Origin: Pardosa pseudoannulata
Lineage: Eukaryota; Arthropoda; Arachnida; Araneae; Lycosidae
Reading direction: 5' to 3'
Assembly (NCBI GenBank): GCA_032207245.1
Contig: CM063500.1
Span: 59,296,973-59,360,972 of the forward strand
Length of the DNA stretch: 64,000 bases
A program made the position numbers and the translations under genes. Below the pieces are notes generated by a model, which saw only the letters and a list, made by a program, of their open reading frames with translations, made no database searches and was not told the origin of the DNA. Of the stretch, positions 1-11,775 are shown piece after piece (position 1 is the stretch's first letter; each line of letters starts with the position of its first letter).

Positions 1-130
1 ACTAATTTCAGGTAAAATTTTACGCAATTTGGAAGAGATTACGTCATTTTTTCTAAGATTATATGGGAATAGCTTAAAGAAATTAAATATGAACAGTTAT
101 CACCGCTCATCGAATTTCCGCATCAAAGTA

Positions 131-209
131 GTGAGCGAGAGTCACCCCTCGAGCTGCAGCATTAAATCATGTGATGAGCGAGAGTCACCTCTGGAGTGCA
201 AATGGTTAA
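131..209. mobile_element. piggyBac-like element terminus (TTAA end)
   Basis: The motif GAGCGAGAGTCACC occurs twice, near 132 and 175, each followed by a C/G-rich step, TGCA and TTAA. The outer end reads GAGTGCAAATGG then TTAA at 206-209. It resembles the terminus at 3528-3561, so this is probably one end of a TTAA-targeting family whose other end lies left of the window. No coding remnant is visible. Confidence 0.5.
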
Positions 210-486
210 TTATTTACATTTTTACAACCAAATCAATGCCTAACCATAGTTTTTAAAGTACCACTATCACTTACTGTCAGCTTCTTTAGAGGCAATCATA
301 AATAACCTATAAAATGTAATCGATTTATAAAATTAAAAATTTAAAGTTTCCGCTGAATTAGTAAATAGGCAACTCTTTCAGGTTCAAATTTGAAGTTAAA
401 CATCATTTTGACACATTAAAACATAATTTTTCTAAAAGGCTTACATCAAGTTTTATTCAATTTCGGATACGCAATTCGGATGGTTG

Positions 487-1256
487 GTTGGTTCAAGTTT
501 TACTGCACAAGGCCTTATTTAGGACATAAGCGCCAAGCACAAGGTGTGTTTTCGCAAATAGGACAAGAAATAACAGATAAGTGCCTTAATCCGGAAACAG
601 AACAGGCTAAAACCATCGAAGGTAAAACCATAACAATTTTAAAAAATTGATAGATATGTCTACTGTATATAAACTCAAGTACACAGGAAAGGTACGTAAA
701 AGGTGAAACAGTAGAAAGTAAAAGCTAAAAGCATAAAGCACAATAAATTTTAAAATTAAGAATCGAAAAATACTAAAAACAATTCATAAAAACAAGTCAA
801 ATTCACCAAAAAACGGCCTGTAAAATGGAGAAAAGAGAGGGATGTGGTGGTTCATCCAGTAAACCCCTTAAGTTAGGATGCCGTGTGCCAAAAAATAAGG
901 CATAGACAGGCTGTAAGTGGCTACAAGAGGTAAATATACGTAAAATAGATAGCGATGAGTGACAACAAGATCGGGGTTTGGGTTCATTTAAAAAGTGGTA
1001 ACTGTGTTAGACGAGTGTGTCCAATACGCAAGCGAGTAAGTAAAACGTCACGCTTACGACTAAGATTTTCCGGGAAGAAACGAATGTCCGCAGTAATGTT
1101 GTGAAGCTTATTGCTGACATTTAAGTCCCACTCATTCTTCCACATAATATGCAACTGGCGTTTAATTGCACATTTCAAGTCTGAAAGAGGGATTTTCATA
1201 GGCATTACGGTAATGGCATTCTTCTCTTCATCTGCAAGCTAGTTCCCGAGGAGATA
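487..1256 (-). mobile_element. 5'-truncated LINE, C-terminal ORF2 region plus 3' UTR
   Basis: On the minus strand, 1205-984 encodes a run ending RLRIGHTRLTQ, preceded by KNEWDLNVSNKLH. This is the post-RNase H region of ORF2 in Jockey/I-like non-LTR retrotransposons, where RLRIGHT-LTH is conserved. A few RNase H-end residues (ELADEEKNAI) can be read up to about 1256. The 3' UTR follows, with a PYFLAHGILT-like stretch near 905 that is shared with the copy at 3628-4190. The 3' terminus is the CCAACCAACC tail, seen on the plus strand as ggttggttggtt near 487. The copy is 5'-truncated and dead. Confidence 0.75.
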
Positions 1257-1362
1257 CGCAATTTTAATTTCAGAACAAGTCAAAAATATTTTAAGATTAA
1301 AATGAAACATTAAAATAGTGTTCTTAATTTTTATAAATAATCTTAAAGTTGCTTAATATATT

Positions 1363-1411
1363 AACCCTTTGCACTCGAGGTCTTTTGCATTTGAAGAGAG
1401 TGCAAAGGGTT
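1363..1411. repeat. 14-bp perfect inverted repeat at a TTAA terminus
   Basis: AACCCTTTGCACTC at 1363-1376 is exactly complementary to GAGTGCAAAGGGTT at 1398-1411, with a 21-base loop. The terminal sequence of the element has thus been copied in inverted form just inside itself. Confidence 0.8.
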
Positions 1412-1424
1412 TTCTCGGGTGATA

Positions 1425-1461
1425 TCGAGTTGCTAGATGCTTGGGCGATCTAGCAACTCGA
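1425..1461. repeat. 14-bp perfect hairpin
   Basis: TCGAGTTGCTAGAT at 1425-1438 pairs exactly with ATCTAGCAACTCGA at 1448-1461 around a 9-base loop. It lies just inside the TTAA end at 1361, the same position as the palindromes in the other TTAA families of this window. Confidence 0.85.
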
Positions 1462-2129
1462 GACACTTCTAGGTGTTCTTTGTAAATCATATGTCTAAAA
1501 AAAAACTATCACACAATATTAATGTTTGAAGTTTTTATATTTTAAAGTTTTATCAGAAATTTCATCAACATGCCAAGATTTTTTTAAGTATTAATCTTTA
1601 TACTCTTGCATAAGTGATATTATAAAAAATAGTCAAGAATGGTAATAGTTCGTTGTCTTATGAAGTTTGATAGACTCGTTAGAAAGAGCAAAATTTGCAG
1701 TTTATTCCAAATCCTATTAAATTATATGCACCTTCCATTCAGTCCGATGACGACGAAATAAAATGTTGAAATCTACAATTCATCACGTGTCTGGCAAAAA
1801 TATAAAGTCAATTGGTCAGCTAAAGTTTCCCTATACCGTAGGTGATTAAGCGGCTATTCTATTGCCTGCTTTTTACAAATCTTTTAGTACCAACTGTCAA
1901 GTCAATTGACCTAAGAAAGTCGAGGTCGATAATCAACCCTGGGTCTCGCCAGATCACATTACAACCCAACGTCCTCACTGCAACACGCACTCAAGGGACA
2001 CCTTAAAGGGGAATATCGTAAAATTATGGATAGTAAAAAAAGACAGGTTTGGCTCGGCTGTCCAAGGGCTAAAGCTGTAGTCTGATCCACGATCATGGTT
2101 CAATTGAGATAAGATAATCAAATTTCTAT

Positions 2130-2745
2130 TTAACACTTGGCATGCTGTTATACTTCACCGCAAACTTACGTGAGCAGCGGGCGTTTTTTTCCGTGAATCG
2201 CGCGAGAGTTTAGTTGTTAAAAAAAATCGCGGTAAATCGAAAAATTTGTTTTTATGAACGAAACTTTTTATTTTACACTTTAATATATATACTGTATGAT
2301 TATTTAACAAAAAACCATACTTTTACGAAATCACAAAAAATAAACGAATTTTAAAATTAAAGGCCAATAATCTGTCAGCGCCTATTTTTTCATCACTATC
2401 TGTCACAGCGGCTCATTTCATCAATTTCGTATTCAACAATAAAAAATCAAGTTTCAAATTGACAAAACACGACTTGTACGTTCTGGAGCTAGGAATTCAA
2501 CTGAAGACGAAATAACGCAACAAAAGACCGAGTCACTCGACAATCATAACATGTGGAAAGAATGCAAAGCGCTGTTTAGCAACTTAAACATGCATATGTC
2601 ACGCATACATAGAGTTACACGTACTTAGTAGATTTGTGGTGGTTAGCGGGTACCCACCCCAAATCTAAATATGTATTGTTGCGTGACCCGCGCTCCAGTG
2701 ACAGACTGCAAAAAACGTAAAAGTTTCCCGCACGCGAAGTGTTAA
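2130..2745. mobile_element. non-autonomous TTAA-flanked element (616 bp)
   Basis: The element starts TTAACACTTGGCATGC at 2130 and ends GCACGCGAAGTGTTAA at 2745. The reverse of the right end (TTAACACTTCGCGTGC) matches the left end closely, giving a terminal inverted repeat within a TTAA duplication, the hallmark of piggyBac-type insertion. No coding sequence is seen. It is nested in the candidate element 1361-3561. Confidence 0.7.
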
Positions 2746-3627
2746 AGGGATACTATTAGCATTTCACAAGACTGATCTGCAGGACTACAACTAATCTTCA
2801 AAGGGGTCTACGGTTGTAAATGCTATGATTGCCTGGTATATCCACATCTACTGCCCAACCTTATTTCTGCTGTTTGTACATACTACTGTAATATTGCAGA
2901 ATTTAAGATTTCACACATCAGTAGAATTAATTTCAAATTAACTTTAAGTTTTTACTGTTTCATTTTTCAAGCATACATTTCACTATTTCCCAATTTTTAT
3001 ACACTTTCCATAATTCTTGTACATATTACTATCATTACGATATTGTTTACATCAATTACACATATGGCATGTACAAATTGCATTTTAAAAATTTATTAGT
3101 CTTATCCTTATACAAAGTATACAATATATACTCCATACACTTATATATCAATTAACAAAAGTTGAGAAAAAGGAATAATTCTAATTTAATATCACAAATT
3201 TGCTTTAGTTTCCTCATGTTAAATTTATTATAATTTTTTTCAAAATATTTACCTAGTTCGTCACTGCCCTTCCTTTTTATTTCTATAATCACAAAAACTG
3301 CAACTTTTCTGTATTAAGTGCAGTGGACTGATCACATGAACAGTTGAGACTAATTGGGCTATACGTAAGAGGGAGAGCTGCCATGGCCAGTTACAAAATA
3401 GGTATGTTTTTAAACCTTAATTAAAAATCTACCATTTTACATACTTCATAAGACTGCACCCAAAAAGCGTAAGTAATCCACTTAAAAAACTAAATATATG
3501 TAGTCATTTCCCCAACAAACTATTTGTCAGCCAGAGTCACCTCTTGAATGCAAAGGGCTAGAAATCAGAAGAAATAAAAGTGAATTTTCTATTGGCCGCA
3601 AATATTGTTGGAATTTTGTATGGGTTT

Positions 3628-4190
3628 ATTGTTTGGTTGAAGTTTTACGGCGCAAGGTCCTTTTTAGAACATGAGCGCCAAGCACAAGGTTGCTTAAACC
3701 CAGGTTTTTTCTTAAATACAACAAGACATAACATATAAACGTGCCCTAAACCAGAAACTGAACATGCTAAAAACAGAAAAGATAAAACAGTAAAATTTTA
3801 AAAAACTTATAGAAATATCTACTGTATATAAACCGATGTACACATGAAAGGTAAAATAATGAAACATTAGAAGGTAAAAGCTAAAAGCACTATAAATTAA
3901 TTTAATTAAAAATGGAAAAAGTACTAAAATGAGTTAAATTGACAAAAATAAGCCTGTAAAACGGAGAAAAGAGAAAAGACAGGGATGCGGGAGTTCATCC
4001 AGTAAATCCCTAAAGTCAGGATGCCATGTGCCAAAAAATAAGGCATAAACAGACTAAGGAATTTCGTATGGGAGAGGAATCCATCTTTAATTAGTTCCAG
4101 AAAAGTGTAGAAGCTTTTAAGATAATGAAATAGATGTTTTAAATGCAAGACGTTTTGACAGAACATAAGGGAACATCTTGTAAAACCATA
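3628..4190 (-). mobile_element. 5'-truncated LINE 3' end, copy B
   Basis: Minus-strand reading gives an open frame at 4166-3924 whose second half (PYFLAHGILTLGIYWMNSR) matches the corresponding part of the LINE 3' region at 487-1256. The 3' end near 3630 reads gtttggttgaagttttacggcgcaagg on the plus strand, the same terminus as copy A with substitutions. It is more diverged and more 5'-truncated than copy A. Confidence 0.65.
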
Positions 4191-4204
4191 CAGTTTGATG
4201 CACT

Positions 4205-4472
4205 ATTAGCAGGTCGGCAGACCCGAAAGGGTAAAATTTCATTTTAAATATAGGGAAATGGTCCAACACATTCACGCAAATTTTTCGATAGGCGTGCTAA
4301 TCTATCACATTTAAATTTAATTTACTATTAGCCTAAAATTTATCCCTCAAATTTACTATTAGCTGTATAGTTTACTACTTCTACAGTATTATGCGTTTAA
4401 GTGAACCAACTATACCGGTCTAAATTGCTAGACCAAATTTTATCTATAAATAGGACGCTAGATCCGAAAGGT
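4205..4472. mobile_element. two TTAA-family terminal motifs
   Basis: GGCAGACCCGAAAGGGTAAA near 4213 and GCTAGATCCGAAAGGTTTAA near 4453 are two versions of one motif. A third copy occurs in reverse at 46834-46858 as TTAACCTTTTCGGGTCTGAC. They look like one terminus of another TTAA-targeting family; partner ends were not found. Between them lies AT-rich sequence with a repeated tttactattagc. Confidence 0.4.
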
Positions 4473-5085
4473 TTAAACATCTAAAAAAAATATGCTTGAA
4501 TATTCAAGAGAAATACAAGTGTAATACTTTTGAGGTAGATATATTGTGACTGATGAAGGATTAATAAAATTAGATTAGAAAATTTTCATCAGTAATGTTT
4601 ACATACCATATCACAAAATAAAATTGATAATACTAAGTGTCATATCTTTAGAAGGACATCTACATACGCATATTAAAAGGAAAGGTCACCATCAAATCTT
4701 CAAAATTTAGACTATTTCATCAGATATAAGGAAGTATTATTAAAGTTCTTAAAAATTTACACCGATATGACAATTAGATCAGTTTATGGCTGAAATATAT
4801 ATATATACCATGCCATACTTTTTATAAAAAAATTAATCTGCCCTTTCTCAAAACTTGACATTTGCAACATTACTCCAAAATTAATATAAAATTTTAAAAT
4901 TTCGGGTATTTGTGTATACGATAATGTAAGATAACCTGAATATTTTTAAGCAAAGGCATTTAACATCACATTTTATTTTTGGATTTACCTCAGTGTTTTC
5001 TTTTTTTTCAATACAATGAACTACAAAAGCATTTTTCTGCAAATCATACTAATTTTAAATGTAGGTCAGGTTGGTTGGTTGGTTT
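4473..5085. other. AT-rich stretch, nothing recognised
   Basis: About 600 bases of AT-rich sequence without a supported gene or a repeat that could be matched elsewhere in the window. Confidence 0.6.
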
Positions 5086-5087
5086 TA

Positions 5088-6030
5088 TAGTTTATTGGTA
5101 CTGAATCCTCTTTGGACATATTGTACCAAACAAATAGTTAAAATTTAAACCAATACTATGAACAACGAGTTAAAACCGCAGGAATAAAAATGTCAGAGAA
5201 TAAAAGCAAACAAAAACATGCAATAAGGGTGTGTAAATAAACAGCGATGAGTTGATGACCTTAAATACAAGCATAAAAACCAATATCTTTTAAAAAATTG
5301 GTAAGATTCAAATTAGGTGGATTATGAAGCAATGAATTTAGAGACATGGAATGAGAGTTAAAAGATAAGTACGATGGCGGTAAAAACTTGGAAATTCTAT
5401 GAGAGTGTGCTTTACAGTCATGCGTATATTGCATTGTTTGCAAATAGGTGTAATTCCCCAAGCAATAGGTGACGGTGGGTGAAGCGAGTATGTCCGATAC
5501 AAATATGAGTAACAATGATGTCATACATCCTGGAGGATATTGATGGCCACAGTGATATTTCAGGTTTCACTGAATAAAGATTATTGTTAGTTTGTTGTTT
5601 TCAGATATATTGTAATTTTTTCTGACTAAATAAACTACATAATTTTATATGTCTGGGTACGGTAAGTGAAAGTGGAGAAGATTGGTAGCAGATCTAACCA
5701 CTTTATCTGCTCTGTCATTTCCAGCAATACCAACATGCGAGGGAACCCAACAAAACATTATGGAGTAACCCCTCAAAATATCTTTCTTGTACATGTTTAA
5801 GAGATTCAAGATGAGTGGGTGACTTTGGTGGTTGGGAAAAGTTAGAGAAAATAACACGCTGAGTGAATCCGTATAAATATAAAATGGTACCCTTGGTAAT
5901 AAATTTTTTAAGAACCAGACAAATAGCTATTATTTCAGCGGAAAAAATAGATACGAAAGGATGCAGTTTGTGGTAAAACGGGACAAACCAACTCTTTTCA
6001 TCATTTCGAAAATGATTTGTCATTCTACTT
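5088..6030 (-). mobile_element. LINE fragment: RNase H, C-terminus and 3' end
   Basis: On the minus strand, HPFVSIFSAEIIAICLVLKK (about 5965-5900) is the RNase H core strand with its conserved glutamate. A second reading frame nearer 5760-5700 gives FCWVPSHVGIAGNDRADK, the WVPSH-G-GN--AD signature of LINE RNase H. The two need a frameshift to join, so the copy is dead. A further frame (5524-5261) covers the C-terminal region. The 3' end at 5088 is again the ggttggttggtt tail on the plus strand. The family is related to, but distinct from, copies A and B. Confidence 0.75.
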
Positions 6031-6229
6031 CTGTAATTAAACGAAGCCTTATACTCAAATTTTAAAGTCCATTAACTACTGATCTATGTGTAGATCAGAG
6101 AACAGCTTGTAGAAGACACTTTAAAACATAATTGCATGTGTGTAATTGTTTTGTTATTTTTAACAGGCGCAGAGTGCAATAAATCAAAATAGAAATTTGA
6201 AACATTTTGTTTGTAAAAATCTTACATTA

Positions 6230-7880
6230 TTTCATATTTACATGTTATGGTTGATGAAGTTTGGTATAATACATAGTTAAAAAACTGGTTAAAAAAACTA
6301 ACATAAACAGAGTAACAAAGGATTTAAATTGATTAAAAAATTGTTATGCCATATACTTGTCAAGGTAATTCCCTCCCTAAATTGGCAAAGTTTGTGGGTA
6401 ATATTATCTCACTAAACACATTAGCATCTTAATATTAAAATTTATAGAAAATAAGAGATATTGTTGTTGAAACTTGCTTAGAAATTTAGAAAAAAAAAAT
6501 GCAGACTTTTAAAAAGAAAGCATTTTTATCTTCTATATTTACATGAAGTTCTATATGTGAAGTTCTATACATGAAGTTCTATATTTACATGCGGATGAAG
6601 TTTAGTATAATTCATCGTTAAAAAACTGTTAAATAACATATACAAAGCAACAAGCAACAAAGGATTGAAATCGGCTAAAACAAATTATTTATTAAATTAA
6701 GTTGAATAAAATATTGTCATGCCATATACTTGTCAAGGTAATCTCCTCCCTAAAGAGGGAAAGTTTGTGGATCATATCTTACTAAACACATTAGCATCTT
6801 AATTTTAAAAATTAATTGAAAATAAGAGACATCTATGTTGAAGCTTGTTTGGAAATTGTTTAGAAAGAAATGCAGATTTTAAAAGAAAGCATTTTTATTC
6901 TTTATATTTCATGTTATGGTTGATGAAGTTTGGTATAATTCATAGTTAAAAAACTGGTTAAATAACTAGCATATACAGAGTAATAAAGGATTGAAATTGA
7001 TTAAAAAATTGTTATGCCATATACTTGTCAAGGTAATTCCCTCCCTAAATTGGCAAAGTTTGTGGGTAATATTATCTTACTAAACACATTAGCATCTTAA
7101 TTTTAAAATTAATTGAAAATAGGAGATATCGTTGTTGAAGATTGGAAATTATTTAGAAAGAAATGGAGACTTTTAAAAGAAAGCATTTTTATTCTCTATA
7201 TTAACATGTTATACTTGATGAAGTTTGGTATAATTTATAGTTAAGAGACTGGTTAAATGACATACACAGAGTAACAAAGGATTGAAATTTGCTAAAATAT
7301 CGTTATGCCATATACTGTGTGGCTTATCCTCATGATCTGACAATAGTCAGATCAACTCCAAAAGGTTGTTGACAGTCAGAAAGTCAATGCAGATAAGGGG
7401 ATCTGATAATAAATCTGCCCTGGTTAGTCCGACACAGTCGAGAATATGTTTTGGTGAGGCTGGATGGTTGCAGCATTTTGTACAGGTCGGGAAAATTTTT
7501 TGTGCCGTGTTCGAGAGTTAAAGATTTCAGGTGGCCTGTTGAGAGTCTGGCTAAGGCAGTATGGGATTTTCGATCACAATTAATTTCCAGGAGGGCACCA
7601 GGTGTTGTTCCAGTATACCACTGGTGGGTAGGTAGAATTTTCCAGGTAGTATTGAGACGAGATTTTTCATTGGAGTAGAGTTCCCGGTGGGTAAATACTT
7701 GTCAAGCCATATACTTGTCAAGGTAATCTCCTCCCTAAAAGGCCAAAGTTTGTGGATATCTTTCTCAACACATTAACATCTTAATTTTAAATCTAATTGA
7801 AACTAGGAGATATCGTTATTGAAACTTGCTTTTAATTATTTAGAGAAAAATACAGACTTTTAAAAGAAAGCATTTTTTTA
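6230..7880. repeat. tandem repeat, period about 295 bp, about five copies
   Basis: A unit containing GCCATATACTTGTCAAGG recurs at 6348, 6721, 7016 and 7307, with a last copy near 7705. It also carries gttgatgaagtttggtataa and actaaacacattagcatctt. Two steps are 291-295 bp; the first is 373 bp because of extra internal sequence that includes a tripled gaagttctata motif near 6545-6590. The array is split by a LINE fragment at 7314-7698. No coding potential is evident. Confidence 0.8.
7314..7698 (-). mobile_element. LINE C-terminal fragment inserted in tandem array
   Basis: On the minus strand the sequence reads ARLSTGHLKSLT followed, with frameshifts, by CNHPASPKHILDCVGL and a DPLICIDFL-type tail. 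This is the zinc-knuckle C-terminus found in many arthropod non-LTR retrotransposons. It interrupts the repeat unit after atgccatatact, and the array resumes at about 7699. No poly-A tail or clear target duplication is visible. Confidence 0.7.
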
Positions 7881-8240
7881 AAGTCTTATACCTATGTTCA
7901 TCAAAAAAACCGAATGGTAGATAACATTGTCTTTCTAACTTAAAAATTCATTAAAACCATTCACAGATATTGTTAAAGTGTAAAAAGGAGAACCTAAAAA
8001 GAATGTCTTACCCGGATCCATTGCGTTCGACAAACTTCAGTTAAAGAAGTTTTCTAACGAGGATTGACCAGACTGATTACTCTTTATCTGTGTTATTTAG
8101 AATCCAGTATTCGGCACGTCATCAGTTATCGATTAAAAGGATTTACTTTTTAATCGATTTTTTTATTGGAGGAAATTAAATAAAGAATGTTATGTATATA
8201 GTTTGCTGTATATGCACATTATGTATACTGTATGCTGTTA
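7881..8240. other. no feature recognised
   Basis: Mixed sequence of about 360 bases with no supported gene; a few bases near 8130-8165 form a weak TTTAATCGAT-type inverted repeat. Confidence 0.5.
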
Positions 8241-8430
8241 TCGAATTTATGAAGTTAGTTTCGACGTTCTGAAACTGTACAATAACTGAAGTATTGCAGT
8301 ATTTAACATTCAAAGTATTTTTTGCAAGAGTTCACAAAATGTTCGCATCGGAGAAAATTACGTCACAGTTACGCATAGTCATTATATTTGGAGAATAGTT
8401 GATTTCGTCTACAGAAGTTTATTAACCTCC
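8241..8430 (+). repeat. LINE-tail repeat, copy 1 of 3
   Basis: The segment containing caaagtatttt, a gaggaaa/gagaaaa-TGACGTCA-like block and gatttcgtctacagaagtttatt recurs at 11600-11775 and 12890-13115. Each of the latter two follows a degenerate LINE C-terminus, so it is probably the 3' untranslated part of that LINE. Confidence 0.6.
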
Positions 8431-9019
8431 CGAGTGGAACACATCGAAAAAATCTCCAAAAATAAACAAAGGGTTTACTATGTCAGTGGCCACAGCTTCC
8501 TAGGATTTTTTCCTTCACCCTTTGTCGATTAGAATGAATAGGGAAACTCATCCTCGTTATTGTCCCTTTACTTCCTGTTTTAAATAGATTATAAATAGAT
8601 ATTATAGATTGTTGATTTTTATACACATAAGCTCGTCAAATCTCGTAGATCATTCCATAAAAAACAATGGATTCTGAAAGTACAAATAAAATATTCCTTG
8701 AGAGCCTTATTTATATTTTGCTAGGAAAGTCATCCAAGATATTTAAGTGGTGCAATTAGAGATACATCTTTTACCGCAAACGAAATACTTCGGAATAGAG
8801 ATAATGAAAAATTATCAGCGTCTTTGTGCCTCATAGTGCATCTCAATAAATGACACTAAAAGAGGCGTTCAGTTTCTAAACAATCGACCTGACCCTTCTA
8901 TCGCCAAACTCCATGGGGAAAAACAATGGCAAAAATGTACATTACATCCATTTTCGGAGCATTTTTAGAGGTAAAAAATTGTACGATTTGAAGACGTATC
9001 GGTTTGGTGGAATGTACGT
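8431..9019. other. no feature recognised
   Basis: Mixed-composition sequence of about 590 bases, perhaps diverged LINE, with no readable motif. Confidence 0.4.
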
Positions 9020-9374
9020 GCGAACCGTTAGAGGGTTAAGACAATTTCTATAAAAGTATTGATATAATTTTTAACTGTTCCGAGTAAGGGATTAACTGAT
9101 GAATTGGCTAAGACAGGGTTCAGTATATCTTTTACTGGTCTTGCCGCTGTCCTGCTGGGTCTATGAGGAATTCTGTTTATTATTATTTCAGGTGTATTCA
9201 GAACGTTGATTGGCGCAGTAAGCTGGGCCATAGATAGACAAGCCAAGGAGCTCAACCGTGAGTGGGCATTGTAAGTTGCTTTTAAAGGTTCATAGGAATA
9301 ATGTGAGGAAGTCTGTGAGCTTTTTACAGGTCACTGTGCCCCCAGGAGGCAGACAAATAAGATAAGATAGGGAT
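9020..9374 (+). mobile_element. degenerate LINE RNase H to C-terminus, unit 1
   Basis: This parallels 11767-12130, which reads more clearly as LINE RNase H. Shared landmarks are tattattatttcaggtgta, agaacgttgattgg and aggtcactgtgcccccagg. The last can be read as TGHCAP, the LLTGHC motif of the LINE C-terminal region. Stops and frameshifts interrupt it throughout. Confidence 0.55.
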
Positions 9375-11460
9375 CAGTTGTGATCCTTCTAATCATTTCT
9401 ACTGTCATGAAGGAAGACCTATCAATATTCTGTGTGATTGTGAGTTTATCTCAACTGAGTTTAAACACCTTGGTAGTCACCTTACTGAGCTTTGAGAACA
9501 ATGACTGCTACTCACAGGGACTCGGAATTGTCGATTTTCTTTTGTACTGGCTATGTCATTATGACGAAAATCCCCTCTAGAGTCGCAAAAGATCCCATCT
9601 TCGACATAACCCAACGAGCCGAAATTCACTCCTAATGATGTCATTAGATAATCTAGCAGAGTAGATTGCCATGAGTGGCAGCCTATATGATATTCTTGTC
9701 AGATGTTCTGTATGATCAATATTCTGTATGGTTGAGAGTTTATCTCAACTGATTTTAAACACCTTGGTAGTTACCTTACTGAGCTTTGAGAACAATGGCT
9801 GCTACTCACAGGAAGAATTGTCGATTTTCTGGTTTGTCATTATGACGAAAAATTCCCCCAGAATCGCAAAAGATCATTTCTTCGATATAAACGAGCCGAA
9901 ATTCACTTCTAATGACGTATTAGATAATTAGCAGAGAATTGCCATGAGTGGCAGCCTATATGATATTCTTGTCAGATGTTCTGTGGGATCAATATTCTGT
10001 ATGGTGAGAGTTTATCTCAACTGAGTTTAAACACCTTGGTAGTCACCTTACTGAGCTTTGAGAACAATGGCTGCTACTCACAGGGATTCGGAATTGTCGA
10101 TTTTTTTTCTACTGGCTATGTCATTATGACGAAAATCTCCCCCAGAGTCGCAAAAGATCCCATCTTCGACATAACCCAACGAGCCGAAATTCACTCCTAA
10201 TGACGTCATTAGATAATCTAGCAGAGTAGATCGCCATGAGTGGCAGCCTATATGATTCTTGTCAGATGTTCTGTATGATCAATATTCTGTGTGATTGTGA
10301 GTTTATCTCAACTGAGTTTAAACACCTTGGTAGTCACCTTACTGAGCTTTGAGAACAATGGCTGCTACTCACAGGGATTCGGAATTGTCGATTTTTTTTT
10401 TCTACTGGCTATGTCATTATGACGAAAATCTCCCCCAGAGTCGCAAAAGATCCCATCTTCGACATAACCCAACGAGCCGAAATTCACTCCTAATGATGTC
10501 ATTAGATAATCTAGTAGCGTAGATCGCCGTGAGTAGCAAACTATATGATATTCTTGTCAGATGTTCTGTGTGATCAATATTCTGTATGGCTGCGAGTTTA
10601 TCTCAACTGATTTTAAACACCTTGGTAGTTACCTGAGCTTTGAGAACAATGGCTGCTACTCACAGGGATTCGGAATTGTCGATTTTTTTTTTCTACTGGC
10701 TATGTCATTATGACGAAAATCTCCCCCAGAGTCGCAAAAGATCCCATCTTCGACATAACCCAACGAGCCGAAATTCACTCCTAATGATGTCATTAGATAA
10801 TCTAGCAGAGTAGATTGCCATGAGTGGCAGCCTATATGATATTCTTGTCAGATGTTCTGTATGATCAATATTCTGTATGGTTGAGAGTTTATCTCAACTG
10901 ATTTTAAACACCTTGGTAGTTACCTGAGCTTTGAGAACAATGGCTGCTACTCACAGGGATTCGGAATTGTCGATTTTTTTTCTACTGGCTATGTCATTAT
11001 GACGAAAATTCCCCCCAGAATCGCAAAAGATCCCATCTTCGATATAACCCAACGAGCCGAAATTCACTTCTAATGACGTCATTAGATAATCTAGCAGAGT
11101 AGATCGCCATGCTTGGCAGCCTATATGATATTCTTGTCAGATGTTCTGTATGATCAATATTCTGTATGGTTGCGAGTTTATCTCAACTAAGTTTAAACAC
11201 CTTGGTAATCACCTTACTGAGCTTTGGAAACTATGGCTTCTACTCACAGGGACTCTAAACGATCGGTATAATCGATTGTTTCGACTGGCTAAGTCATTAT
11301 GGCGAAAATCCCCTCCTAGAGTAGAAAAGGCTCCCATCTTCGACATAACCCAACGTGCTGAAATGCATTTCTAGTGACGTCATTAGATAATCTAGTGGTG
11401 TACATGATCGCCGTGAGTAGCAGCCTATATGATATTCTTGTCAGATGTCTGCTGAGGTTA
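9375..11460 (+). repeat. 290-bp tandem array derived from LINE coding sequence
   Basis: Seven head-to-tail units are marked by ATCTCAACTGA starting at about 9448, 9742, 10014, 10305, 10600, 10891 and 11180. Steps are 294, 272, 291, 295, 291 and 289 bp. Each unit contains aacaccttggtagt, ttgagaacaatggctgctac, ccaacgagccgaaattcac and aatgacgtcattagataat. The first and last units are the most diverged and the central ones are nearly identical, as expected from unequal exchange. In unit 1 the frame reads CHEGRPINILCDCEFIST then KHLGSHLTEL, matching the zinc-knuckle end of the LINE family that flanks the array. The unit is therefore an amplified piece of a LINE 3' coding end. The short open frames in it are incidental. 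Confidence 0.9.
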
Positions 11461-11600
11461 ACTTCAGCCACGGGCCTCTATTTTTAGGTGCTCTTGAGGT
11501 GTTTTTTATAGGGATTTGGAACAAAAGACTCTAGTTCTATTGTTCACAAATTGGAAAACTTCCAAAGAGCTCACCTGAACATATTTTTCTTTATTTCATT
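11461..11600 (+). mobile_element. LINE C-terminal fragment ending the array
   Basis: After the last 290-bp unit the sequence continues as ctgctgaggttaacttcagc and tttaggtgctcttgaggtg. These match the region at 12290-12350 that follows the C-terminus of the second LINE unit. This shows that the array sits inside one LINE copy rather than between copies. Confidence 0.55.
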
Positions 11601-11775
11601 CATTCACATTTTTAACGAACTTCTGTAATTAGTTTCGTTATTTTGAATTAGTACAGGGACTGAAAGTGATAGGTATCTAATATTTAAAGTATTCGAATAG
11701 GAGGAAATGACGTCATAGCAATGAATGGTGATTATATTAAAAATATTTGATTTCATCTACAGAAGTTTATTTGAT
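11601..11775 (+). repeat. LINE-tail repeat, copy 2 of 3
   Basis: This matches 8241-8430 and 12890-13115: aaagtattcgaatag, gaggaaatgacgtcatag, gcaatgaatggtgatt and tcatctacagaagttt. Confidence 0.65.

Larger units (their letters stand above)
1361..3561. mobile_element. candidate 2.2-kb piggyBac-like element, gutted
   Basis: The left end is TTAACCCTTTGCACTCGAGG at 1361. The right end reads GAGTCACCTCTTGAATGCAAAGGGCTAG and stops at 3561. Read in reverse it gives AGCCCTTTGCATTCAAGAGG, an imperfect terminal inverted repeat of the left end with TTAA decayed to CTAG. The interior has no recognisable transposase and contains a separate TTAA element at 2130-2745. That both ends belong to one insertion is inference; each could be a fragment. 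Confidence 0.4.

Noticed and set aside
9380..11374. Repeated 66-77-residue frames in the 290-bp array as a gene family
   Set aside because: They arise from the tandem repeat, differ by frameshifts between units and trace back to LINE C-terminal sequence.
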